Origin: JBFLYZ01 sp040756415
GTDB taxonomy: Bacteria > Bacteroidota > Bacteroidia > JADZBD01
Assembly: GCA_040756415.1 (NCBI GenBank)
Contig: JBFLYZ010000050.1
Span: forward strand, 1-28,952
Length of the DNA stretch: 28,952 bases
Reading direction: 5' to 3'
Shown here piece by piece: positions 22,610-28,952 of this stretch (its first letter is position 1; the number at the start of each line of letters is the position of its first letter). The notes beneath the pieces are model-generated. The model was not told the origin of the DNA and searched no databases. It worked only from the letters and a program-made list of their open reading frames with translations. The position numbers and the translations under genes were made by a program.

Positions 22610-24165
22610 AAGCCTAATATTCCGTAAGTGCGCACATTGCCCACACCCGGCACCTGCAGGCAGAAGATCACTCCGCTGCCGCTCATCAGCGCGCCACGCA
22701 TATACACCTGCATGTTGTTCTCTATACCGAATGGCAGGTACTGTTTCTTTTTCCCATCGGCCGCAACAGCGATCAGCACCGGAACGCTTTTCGCGGTGGA
22801 GCGCAGCTTCTCCACCTCCGCATCGTTATCCGGAGGATCTGTGATATTGTCTTCGTGATCATTGAAGAACAGGTACAGGCTGTCGTTATACGCCAGGGCA
22901 TAATAGCCCGCGTGCACATCATTCACCTGCTTCTTCTGAACCCAGGTGTTCTGCTGCATGATGCCCAGGCTATCCAGCCGAGTGACCAGCAGGTTCTCTA
23001 TGCTCAGGTTCCCGCCCCCGGTAACCGGCACTACGGTGAGCTGGCTGCTGAGGGCTGTAGCCGCGGCTGAGAAGGCCAGCGTGGCGATAATATTGCCCCC
23101 GGTGGAGATATCCCAGGCCTCTTCCCCGATCAGGTAGATCCCGCCTTTTTCATCGACCAGCAGGCTGAAGTTGTAAATCCCCTCAGCACCGGCACAGCCG
23201 TATTTTTCAAAATCTTTCTTTAACTGGTTCTTCTGGTAATCGCTCTGCCCCCGCGAAAGCAGCTCCAGGCTGAAAGGCTGAAGAACCACCTTGCCCGCAT
23301 TCTGCGAGGGAGAGAAGAACCAGGTGCCTGCGTTCCGTATCCGGAAATAAGCGTCCTTATAATAGTTGTAATACCCCGCCACGAAAGGATCGCCCGCAGG
23401 CGTGAAACCGATGGCCCCGCGGTTGAACTCCTTTTCCTCGTTCGGGATGAGATGACCGGAAGCCGTGCCGCTGTCGAGCTCGGCCAGCATCCAGCTTTCG
23501 GGCGGGGTCATGTTGTTCCTGTGAAGCAGATAGATCCTTCCGTCATGCCGCACGCGCACATCCAGCAGGAAGCCGAACACGTTCACATTGTACTCGCTCG
23601 TCCAGAGCTTTTTCAGCTCCGCGTCAAACAGAATGGCTTTAGTGACCTTATTTTCTATATAGATCACCGCGAAATGCTGTCCGCTGCCGGATGGAACAAT
23701 GTAATAGTCTCCGTCAAAATGCCCGTTGATGTACTCGGATGGCATGGTCTTTACACTGCTGGAGATGTGCTCATAAGTGCCTTTGAGCTTCAGCGCCTTG
23801 AGGTCTACCTCGGCAGCGATCAGGTAGCGCGTGCCTTTTTTATAGCGCGTGTAAAAAAAGTAGAGGCGCTCATCGAGAAAAAGCCAGGTGTAGAAGTCGT
23901 ACGTTCCATCCTTCAGGTGGAGCGCGGAGAAGGATGCTTCACCGGTCGCCTTGAAGGCGCTGTCGAAGCGGCAAAGCGTAATGGTAGGTGAGGCCGAGCC
24001 GGAAGTGGGCAGCACCAGGGCGGTGTAAAAGCTCTTGTGCGCGTACCCGATGATGTTCTCCGGATGGTATCCCTTATCCTCAGGCACGAAGAGCTTTCCG
24101 TTCCAGGACTGGGCGCGCGTCAGACCGGACAGGAGGATGAGCAGGAGGAGCAGGTATCGTTTCAT
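22603..24165 (-). CDS. Secreted protein of unknown function, probably beta-rich
   Basis: A 520-residue protein starting MKRYLLLLLILLSGLTRA|QSWNGK, with an evident signal peptide. An upstream in-frame ATG at 24192 would extend into the end of the preceding gene and spoil the signal peptide. The mature part has repeated short strands with aromatic and Asp/Gly turns (LFLDERLYFFYTRYKKGTR, DGRIYLLHRNN, NDSLYLFFNDHED), which look like blades of a propeller, but I cannot assign a family. There is no lipobox and no T9SS domain, so it probably stays in the periplasm or outer membrane. It is coupled to the gene before it through TAATG (stop and start share one base). The two form an operon. Confidence 0.8.
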   Translation of the reverse strand: MKRYLLLLLILLSGLTRAQSWNGKLFVPEDKGYHPENIIGYAHKSFYTALVLPTSGSASPTITLCRFDSAFKATGEASFSALHLKDGTYDFYTWLFLDERLYFFYTRYKKGTRYLIAAEVDLKALKLKGTYEHISSSVKTMPSEYINGHFDGDYYIVPSGSGQHFAVIYIENKVTKAILFDAELKKLWTSEYNVNVFGFLLDVRVRHDGRIYLLHRNNMTPPESWMLAELDSGTASGHLIPNEEKEFNRGAIGFTPAGDPFVAGYYNYYKDAYFRIRNAGTWFFSPSQNAGKVVLQPFSLELLSRGQSDYQKNQLKKDFEKYGCAGAEGIYNFSLLVDEKGGIYLIGEEAWDISTGGNIIATLAFSAAATALSSQLTVVPVTGGGNLSIENLLVTRLDSLGIMQQNTWVQKKQVNDVHAGYYALAYNDSLYLFFNDHEDNITDPPDNDAEVEKLRSTAKSVPVLIAVAADGKKKQYLPFGIENNMQVYMRGALMSGSGVIFCLQVPGVGNVRTYGILGFY

Positions 24166-24791
24166 TAGCCGCAATATCTGAAAAATGTACAATAGATCAG
24201 CGAGCCGGCACCCAGCAGGATCACGGCTGCCACGGAGATCATGGCGATCACACCCATGCTTTTGATGTATCCGTCATTGTTTTCGGCACAATACTCCACC
24301 ATCATCAGGGTGATACCGCCAATCACAAAATGGATGAGGAAAAGCCACAGGCCTCCGATTACCGGCAACGCCAACCACGAAGCCAGGAGGATCATCACAC
24401 CCAGGGTGGAGAGAAAGCGGATGTTCTTGAGCTCTTTATCGGTGGCGATATAGGTCTGTGGCGGAATGGTATCCGCGGCCAGCACGGGAAGAACAGGCGG
24501 CAGGGTTGAAATTTCTTCAAACGCCCTGGCCGGTTTTTCCTCCCCAGGCGCCTGAACTGTTTCAGGCAGGCTGTTCCGCGCGACAAGCTGCGGTTCCGCA
24601 ACAGGCTGTGTGATAACAGGCGGTTTCTCTTCCTCTTTGGCAGCTTCCTGTTTTTGCTGGTCCGCGCCTGCCGTTCCTTTATATCCCGGAAGATACAGAC
24701 CGGGCATGTACCTCCGGCTGTTGAAATCGCGGTGTATCGTGCAGGAGCATAGCAAAGAGATGACGACAATAAAAAGACAGATTTTTTTCAT
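24165..24791 (-). CDS. Lipoprotein with Pro/Glu-rich linker and membrane segments
   Basis: A 208-residue protein with an N-terminal lipobox (SLLCSC, Cys17) and then TIHRDFNSRRYMPGLYLPG, a motif that follows the lipid anchor in many Bacteroidota lipoproteins of this type. A Gln/Glu/Pro-rich linker covers residues 40-110. The C-terminal part has three hydrophobic segments (LSTLGVMILLASWLALPVIGG; LFLIHFVIGGITLMM; MISVAAVILLGAGSLIYC) and ends in the short tail TFFRYCG. The start at 24791 is chosen because it gives a proper lipobox. The frame is open further upstream but gives no sensible signal. A TATGTTTG -7 box lies 19 nt before the start. The gene is the first of a two-gene operon. I recognise the architecture but not its role. 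Confidence 0.8.
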   Translation of the reverse strand: MKKICLFIVVISLLCSCTIHRDFNSRRYMPGLYLPGYKGTAGADQQKQEAAKEEEKPPVITQPVAEPQLVARNSLPETVQAPGEEKPARAFEEISTLPPVLPVLAADTIPPQTYIATDKELKNIRFLSTLGVMILLASWLALPVIGGLWLFLIHFVIGGITLMMVEYCAENNDGYIKSMGVIAMISVAAVILLGAGSLIYCTFFRYCG

Positions 24792-24809
24792 GCGCTTGTT
24801 TTTACGGTA

Positions 24810-24817
24810 CAAACATA
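24810..24817 (-). promoter_or_regulatory. -7 element of the minus-strand lipoprotein operon
   Basis: On the minus strand TATGTTTG matches TAnnTTTG. The ATG at 24791 follows 19 nt later. Upstream, GCCTGAAGGGCAGGC forms a small inverted repeat next to the box and may be an operator. Confidence 0.5.
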
Positions 24818-25016
24818 GCCTGCCCTTCAGGCAAAGTAAAACGGAATAACGCAGGCCAGGGCCCCGCCTTCCCGCATTTTCGCAAGCAGGGAGCGAAAAC
24901 GCTTTGACTCGCGCCAGCATTACTGAATAACCCTTGAAGGGGGCCGGGGATTTGCGATTTTTAATACAAACTTCGCGGTATCCTATGGCCGGTTACCGAA
25001 TTTTTATCCCGCCACA

Positions 25017-25046
25017 TTGCATCCAGAACAGATTTTCATAACTTCA
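25017..25046 (+). promoter_or_regulatory. Possible promoter of the small lipoprotein gene
   Basis: TTG (25017-25019), 19 nt, then TAACTTCA (25039-25046) is close to TTG-N19-TAnnTTTG. The start codon is 34 nt downstream. The remaining 24818-25016 shows no gene on either strand that I can support. Confidence 0.4.
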
Positions 25047-25080
25047 CCTGTAATTTCCAAGGCACAACAAATAAGGCCCT

Positions 25081-25458
25081 ATGAAAAAAGCTCTTCTTTA
25101 CTTTATCGCGCTATCCGCCTCGGTCATTACCGCCTGCAAAAAGGGCGATACGGGAGGGGACGCCTCTATCTCCGCGCATGTGAAGCATCATGCTACGTCT
25201 ATCAACCTGCCCACAGTGTATGTGAAGTTCGATGCCAAAGAACTTCCTTCGGATCCGACCAATAATTACGACCTCAAGATCGTAGGCACCGATGGGGATC
25301 ATGTGCACATACACGGTCTGCGCTACGGCAATTATTACCTCTATGCCACCGGTTACGACAGTACCATTATGATGCCCGTGGCTGGCGGCATACCCATTAA
25401 GATCAAATGGGGCGACCGGAAAAAGGAAATGGAGATCACCATTCCCGTTGTTGAATAG
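25081..25458 (+). CDS. Small lipoprotein of unknown function
   Basis: A 125-residue protein. The lipobox is VITAC, with Cys19 followed by KKGDTGGD. The mature part is beta-rich: HATSINLPTVYVKF, then DGDHVHIHGLRYGNYYLYATGYD, then a strand pair at the end (GGIPIKIKWG, KEMEITIPVVE). The middle resembles a carboxypeptidase-regulatory-like beta-sandwich, in which a 'GLRYGNYYLYATG' hairpin is typical, but this is only a resemblance. It lies just upstream of the second adhesin operon in the same direction, with a weak hairpin and a new promoter between, so it is probably a separate unit. Confidence 0.8.
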   Translation: MKKALLYFIALSASVITACKKGDTGGDASISAHVKHHATSINLPTVYVKFDAKELPSDPTNNYDLKIVGTDGDHVHIHGLRYGNYYLYATGYDSTIMMPVAGGIPIKIKWGDRKKEMEITIPVVE

Positions 25459-25465
25459 GTTTTAA

Positions 25466-25484
25466 GGCCCGGCACTTACGGGCC
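25466..25484 (+). terminator. Weak hairpin after the small lipoprotein gene
   Basis: GGCCCG-GCACTTA-CGGGCC, a 6-bp GC stem 8 nt after the stop codon, without an immediate T-run (TGTCTGTTTTTT follows later). It may be a weak terminator. The rest of 25485-25625 has no feature I can name. Confidence 0.35.
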
Positions 25485-25625
25485 GGGAAGACCACACTAT
25501 TGTAACTGTCTGTTTTTTAGAAACTTATCTTTCTGCTGCGGGTAAGAAAATCCCCATTTAATACTACCAATGTGGCCTGGGAACCTGCCAATCATCGAAA
25601 AAACCCGACCAAAGCCGAAATTTGT

Positions 25626-25662
25626 GCAACTTTTACTAATTTTCTGGTGTCTTAAAGTATAG
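25626..25662 (+). promoter_or_regulatory. ECF sigma-like promoter of the second adhesin operon
   Basis: GCAACTTTTA and GTGTCTTAAAGTATAG repeat the two blocks of the first operon's promoter with the same 18-nt spacing between GCAAC and GTC. The spacer (CTAATTTTCTG against GATTCGGCCGG) and the leader differ. Conservation of just these two blocks supports a shared regulator. Confidence 0.6.
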
Positions 25663-25698
25663 CGTTCCCCATTTTATTAACTCTTAAAAAACCAGGCC

Positions 25699-26019
25699 AT
25701 GAAGAGAATACTTATCGCCCTGCTTTTTTCAATCTGTTTCATTGGCGCAAAAGCGCAGCACGATCACCACGGTGATGTATCCGACAAGCCGGGCTACTCC
25801 TTCATGATCCTGGAAGGCATCAGCAGCGCCAGCGATGCGGCTCAAATGGACAGCCTGCTGCTCTCGCTCAAGGATATGGTGCTTTTCAGCAAGACCGATC
25901 CCGTCTCCAAGGTGGTACAGATACGCGTGGCCGATCCCCGCATCGTGTATCAATCCATTTACGACTTTCTTGTGGGAAAAGGCTACAAGCCCACCAAAGA
26001 GTTCAACACCATTGAATAA
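25699..26019 (+). CDS. Small secreted HMA/ferredoxin-like protein (copy 2)
   Basis: A 106-residue paralogue of the protein at 131-454. The signal peptide (MKRILIALLFSICFIGAKA before Q) is unrelated in sequence to copy 1, yet from QHDHHGD to the last residue the proteins differ by one residue (V to I). At the DNA level I count six differences over about 264 nt, five of them silent. The sharp boundary at the signal-peptide cleavage site suggests gene conversion, or recent exchange limited to the mature domain, followed by purifying selection. It lacks the CxxC of metal-carrying HMA domains. It lies 40 nt before the second giant adhesin and is probably co-transcribed with it. Confidence 0.85.
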   Translation: MKRILIALLFSICFIGAKAQHDHHGDVSDKPGYSFMILEGISSASDAAQMDSLLLSLKDMVLFSKTDPVSKVVQIRVADPRIVYQSIYDFLVGKGYKPTKEFNTIE

Positions 26020-26059
26020 GCAACGCATTCATTGAATCATTGACCCAAACAACTGCCCA

Positions 26060-28952
26060 ATGAAGAAACTGATCCTCTTTCTCGCTCTTATCTCCCTCGC
26101 AGGATTCAACCGGATTTTCGCGCAGGGGGGCAATACCTGCGCTGCCGCATCATCCGCACCGCTCACCATACCCGGCACCTGGGCCGGTCAGTCCACCTGC
26201 GGTGACGTAAACGACTACACCGGTGTGGGAAGCACCTGCATCTCGAGCATTTACTATAACGCCCAGGACTGGTACTATTATTTCTGCGCCACCTCCAACG
26301 CCTGCATCACCATCTCGCTGACCAACCTTTCTTCCGGAACCGCCAACCAGCCGGCTTACGCCTCGCTTTCCGTGTTCAACGGCTGCCCTGGCACAGGCAC
26401 CTGCCTAGGAGGAGGATATCAATACCTGGGGGCTAACACCACCTACCCTACAGGTCCATCGGTGCAACTTAACGTAACCACCGGCCAGTGTTTTTATATT
26501 GTGGTTGACGGCTATACAACCACAGGTTATTCCACCTGCTTTAACTACACCCTGAACATCACTTCCCAGCCCGCACTGAACCAGACCCCGGGCGGTAATA
26601 CCTGCTCTACCGCGGTGGCCAACCCCATCACACTGGGACAGACCTATACCGGCCAAACCACCTGCTGCGGAGGCAACGATTACACGGGCACGGGAAGCAC
26701 CTGCCTCACCTCTACCTATTACACCGGCAACGACTGGTATTATTATTTCTGCGCCACCCAGAACGGATGCGTGACCGTTTCCATGCCCAACACCACTTCC
26801 GGTACAACGGGCCAGGCAGCTTATCCCTCGCTCTCGGTGTTCAACGGCTGCCCGGGTACAGGCACCTGCATAGCGGGCACTTACCAGTATGTGGGGCCCA
26901 ACACCACCGTTTCCGGGCCATCGGTAAACTTCAACGTAACGGCCGGCAACTGCTACTATATCGTGGTTGACGGATATTACTTCAGCGGATCGTACTCCAA
27001 CTGCGTGAACTATTCCCTCACCACCACTTTCCAGCCTCCGCTCAACCAGACACCTGGTGGCTCCAACTGCTCTACCGCACTGGCCAACCCGCTTACTCTT
27101 GGACAACAGTACTGTAACCAGAGCACCTGCTGCGGTGGCAATAACTACACCGGTACCAACGGATGCTTATCCACCACGTATTATACAGGTAACGACTGGA
27201 TGTACTACGTATGCGCCAACCAGAACGGCTACATGAGCATCACGCTCAGCGGGATCACCGCGTCCATGGCATCTTATCCCAGCCTGAGCGTGTTCAGCGC
27301 CTGCCCGGGAACAGCCGGGGCCTGCGTAGCCAGCAACTACGTGTACGTGCCGGCCAATACGACCGGTACGCTTACGGTTACCTTTATGGCCAATGCCAAC
27401 CAGTGTTTTTACATTGTGGTTGACGGCTACGCCTATTCGGGATCCTACGCCAATTGTTTGAACAACTATTGCATCAGCACATCCATCACACCCATACCGC
27501 AGAACTCGAGCTGCGTGAACATGGACTTTGAGCAGGGAACTCTGACGGGATGGTTCTGCACTTACGGAACTGCCGTATTGGGATGCACTGCCTGTCCCTG
27601 CCCGGCCCCGTATTATAATATGACCGGCATTGGTGCTCAGGCCACGCGGCATACTATTATGACCGCGGGAACCGACCCCTGCGGTGGTTTCTCCGTGATC
27701 GGCCAGGGCACGCGCTCGCTCAAACTGGGCAATAACTCGACCGGGGCCCAGGCCGAGGCCGTAAGCCAGACCTTTATGGTATCGCTGGCCAATGCCAGCT
27801 TCACCTACCGCTACGCGGTGGTGTTCGAAGATCCCGGCCATACTGCCGATTACCAGCCTTTCTTCCGCGCGCGACTCAAAGACCAGAACGGCAACCTTAT
27901 CCAATGTTCCCAGTTCTGCGTATCGGCTGCATCTAACCTGCAGGGATTTGTGAACTCCACCACCTGCACCGGTGTGAAGTATAAACCCTGGACCACCGTG
28001 AACGTTGACCTTTCGGCTTACGTGGGACAATACGTGACCATTGAGTTTGAAAATGGCGACTGCGCTGCGGGCGGGCACTACGGCTATTCTTATGTAGACT
28101 GCTCCTGCGCCCCTTCGCTCATTCAGGCGAACAACGATTCGATCTGTATAGGCCAGTGTTTTACACTTAACGCTCCCACGGGTTATGCAAGCTACTCCTG
28201 GTCGCCCGGCAACAATACCACTACCGCTTACACCGTTTGCCCGACCACCACAACGGTGTACACCCTTACGCTGACCGCTTTCAACGGCTGCACCACCCAG
28301 GCTTTCGATACCATTGCCGTGTTCCCCTATCCCGTAGCGGGCTTTACCTACAGCACTCCGGCCTGTAATCAACCAATCACATTCACGAACACCTCTACCA
28401 TTACGCCAAGCAGCCCCATGACCTACGCATGGGCATTTACAGGGGGTAGTCCGTCCAGTTCAACCGCGCAAAATCCGCCACCGGTCACCTGGAGCACACC
28501 GGGAACGTACACGGTTACATTGACCGCCTGGAGCCCGGGCGGATGCTCGAACACCTACACGCAGACCATAACCATACCCAGCTGTACCGGCACCGTTACG
28601 GTAACGGGAGGAACGATCTGCTCAGGCTCCTGCCTGCCGCTCACGGCAACGGCCACATCGGTTAACACGCCTATTACCTACAGTTGGAGCCCCAACGTGG
28701 GAAGCACCTCAGCGGTGAACGTATGTCCCACCGCCACCACCGTATATACCGTAGTGGCTACCGATGCCATGGGACTTACATCTACGGATACGGCCATAGT
28801 CACCGTGATCCCGCCCATCAACATCACGCTTACGCCCACCAACATATTATGTAACGGGGGCAGCAACGGAAGCATAAACGCCACCATAACCGGAGGACAG
28901 GCTCCTTACACCTATTCGTGGAGCAACGGGGCCACCACGCAGAATATTTCCA
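26060..28952 (+). CDS. Giant SprB-repeat adhesin (copy 2), 3' end outside the window
   Basis: The frame is open from ATG 26060 to the window edge (964 codons). A signal peptide (MKKLILFLALISLAGFNRIFA) is cleaved before QGG. Three N-terminal 155-residue PPC-like repeats (starting at about 26126, 26591 and 27056), a jelly-roll domain (about 480-683), Ig/PKD domains (to about 919) and the first SprB repeat (from residue 920) follow in the same order as in copy 1. One N-terminal repeat fewer explains the shift of 157 residues relative to copy 1. The C-terminal type B sorting domain is expected beyond the window but cannot be seen. It is probably exported by the T9SS like its paralogue, with a partly different binding surface. 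The signal peptides of the two adhesins differ. Confidence 0.9.
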   Translation, partial: MKKLILFLALISLAGFNRIFAQGGNTCAAASSAPLTIPGTWAGQSTCGDVNDYTGVGSTCISSIYYNAQDWYYYFCATSNACITISLTNLSSGTANQPAYASLSVFNGCPGTGTCLGGGYQYLGANTTYPTGPSVQLNVTTGQCFYIVVDGYTTTGYSTCFNYTLNITSQPALNQTPGGNTCSTAVANPITLGQTYTGQTTCCGGNDYTGTGSTCLTSTYYTGNDWYYYFCATQNGCVTVSMPNTTSGTTGQAAYPSLSVFNGCPGTGTCIAGTYQYVGPNTTVSGPSVNFNVTAGNCYYIVVDGYYFSGSYSNCVNYSLTTTFQPPLNQTPGGSNCSTALANPLTLGQQYCNQSTCCGGNNYTGTNGCLSTTYYTGNDWMYYVCANQNGYMSITLSGITASMASYPSLSVFSACPGTAGACVASNYVYVPANTTGTLTVTFMANANQCFYIVVDGYAYSGSYANCLNNYCISTSITPIPQNSSCVNMDFEQGTLTGWFCTYGTAVLGCTACPCPAPYYNMTGIGAQATRHTIMTAGTDPCGGFSVIGQGTRSLKLGNNSTGAQAEAVSQTFMVSLANASFTYRYAVVFEDPGHTADYQPFFRARLKDQNGNLIQCSQFCVSAASNLQGFVNSTTCTGVKYKPWTTVNVDLSAYVGQYVTIEFENGDCAAGGHYGYSYVDCSCAPSLIQANNDSICIGQCFTLNAPTGYASYSWSPGNNTTTAYTVCPTTTTVYTLTLTAFNGCTTQAFDTIAVFPYPVAGFTYSTPACNQPITFTNTSTITPSSPMTYAWAFTGGSPSSSTAQNPPPVTWSTPGTYTVTLTAWSPGGCSNTYTQTITIPSCTGTVTVTGGTICSGSCLPLTATATSVNTPITYSWSPNVGSTSAVNVCPTATTVYTVVATDAMGLTSTDTAIVTVIPPINITLTPTNILCNGGSNGSINATITGGQAPYTYSWSNGATTQNIS

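Overview
The window looks like a Bacteroidota chromosome, probably a moderately GC-rich member of the Chitinophagia/Sphingobacteriia side of the phylum. The supporting signs are type IX secretion (T9SS) sorting domains of both types A and B, a giant SprB-repeat adhesin, TAnnTTTG-type -7 promoters close to start codons, no Shine-Dalgarno boxes, many short-lipobox lipoproteins, and the palindrome that gives 'PAGRQ' when read through. No rRNA or tRNA was seen.

Left end (1-12.2 kb): a two-gene unit. An ECF-like promoter (57-97) drives a small secreted protein with an HMA/ferredoxin-like pattern (131-454). A 3900-residue adhesin follows 42 nt later (497-12199). It carries four N-terminal 155-residue PPC-like repeats, a jelly-roll domain, Ig/PKD domains, about 34 SprB repeats, two PKD domains and a T9SS type B C-terminal domain. 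The SprB array has a higher-order period of exactly 903 bp.

Right end (25.5-28.95 kb): a second copy of the same unit in the same orientation, cut by the window edge. It has the same promoter spacing, the same small gene and a second giant adhesin with three rather than four N-terminal repeats. Nearly identical blocks alternate with diverged ones, which points to gene conversion between the copies.

12.2-15.4 kb: an AT-rich accessory island. It has two cassette-like genes (a MORN-repeat protein and a small membrane protein), each preceded by a similar GTTAGC leader. An attC-like imperfect hairpin lies before the second. Between them sits a REP-associated transposase gene flanked by inverted REP hairpins that show a compensatory base-pair change. 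The island ends in a 5'-truncated SRPBCC gene.

15.4-25.5 kb: ordinary chromosomal genes. These are a dienelactone-hydrolase lipoprotein, a NUDIX hydrolase, a small lipoprotein, a T9SS type A cargo protein, an unreported-looking 31-residue membrane protein on the minus strand, a Bacteroidota-type secreted protein with a TonB_C-like domain, an M48 metalloprotease, a minus-strand two-gene unit (lipoprotein plus secreted protein) and another small lipoprotein. Several short palindromic or MITE-like elements lie between them.

The most notable system is the duplicated 'small secreted protein + giant type B adhesin' module under a shared ECF-like promoter.
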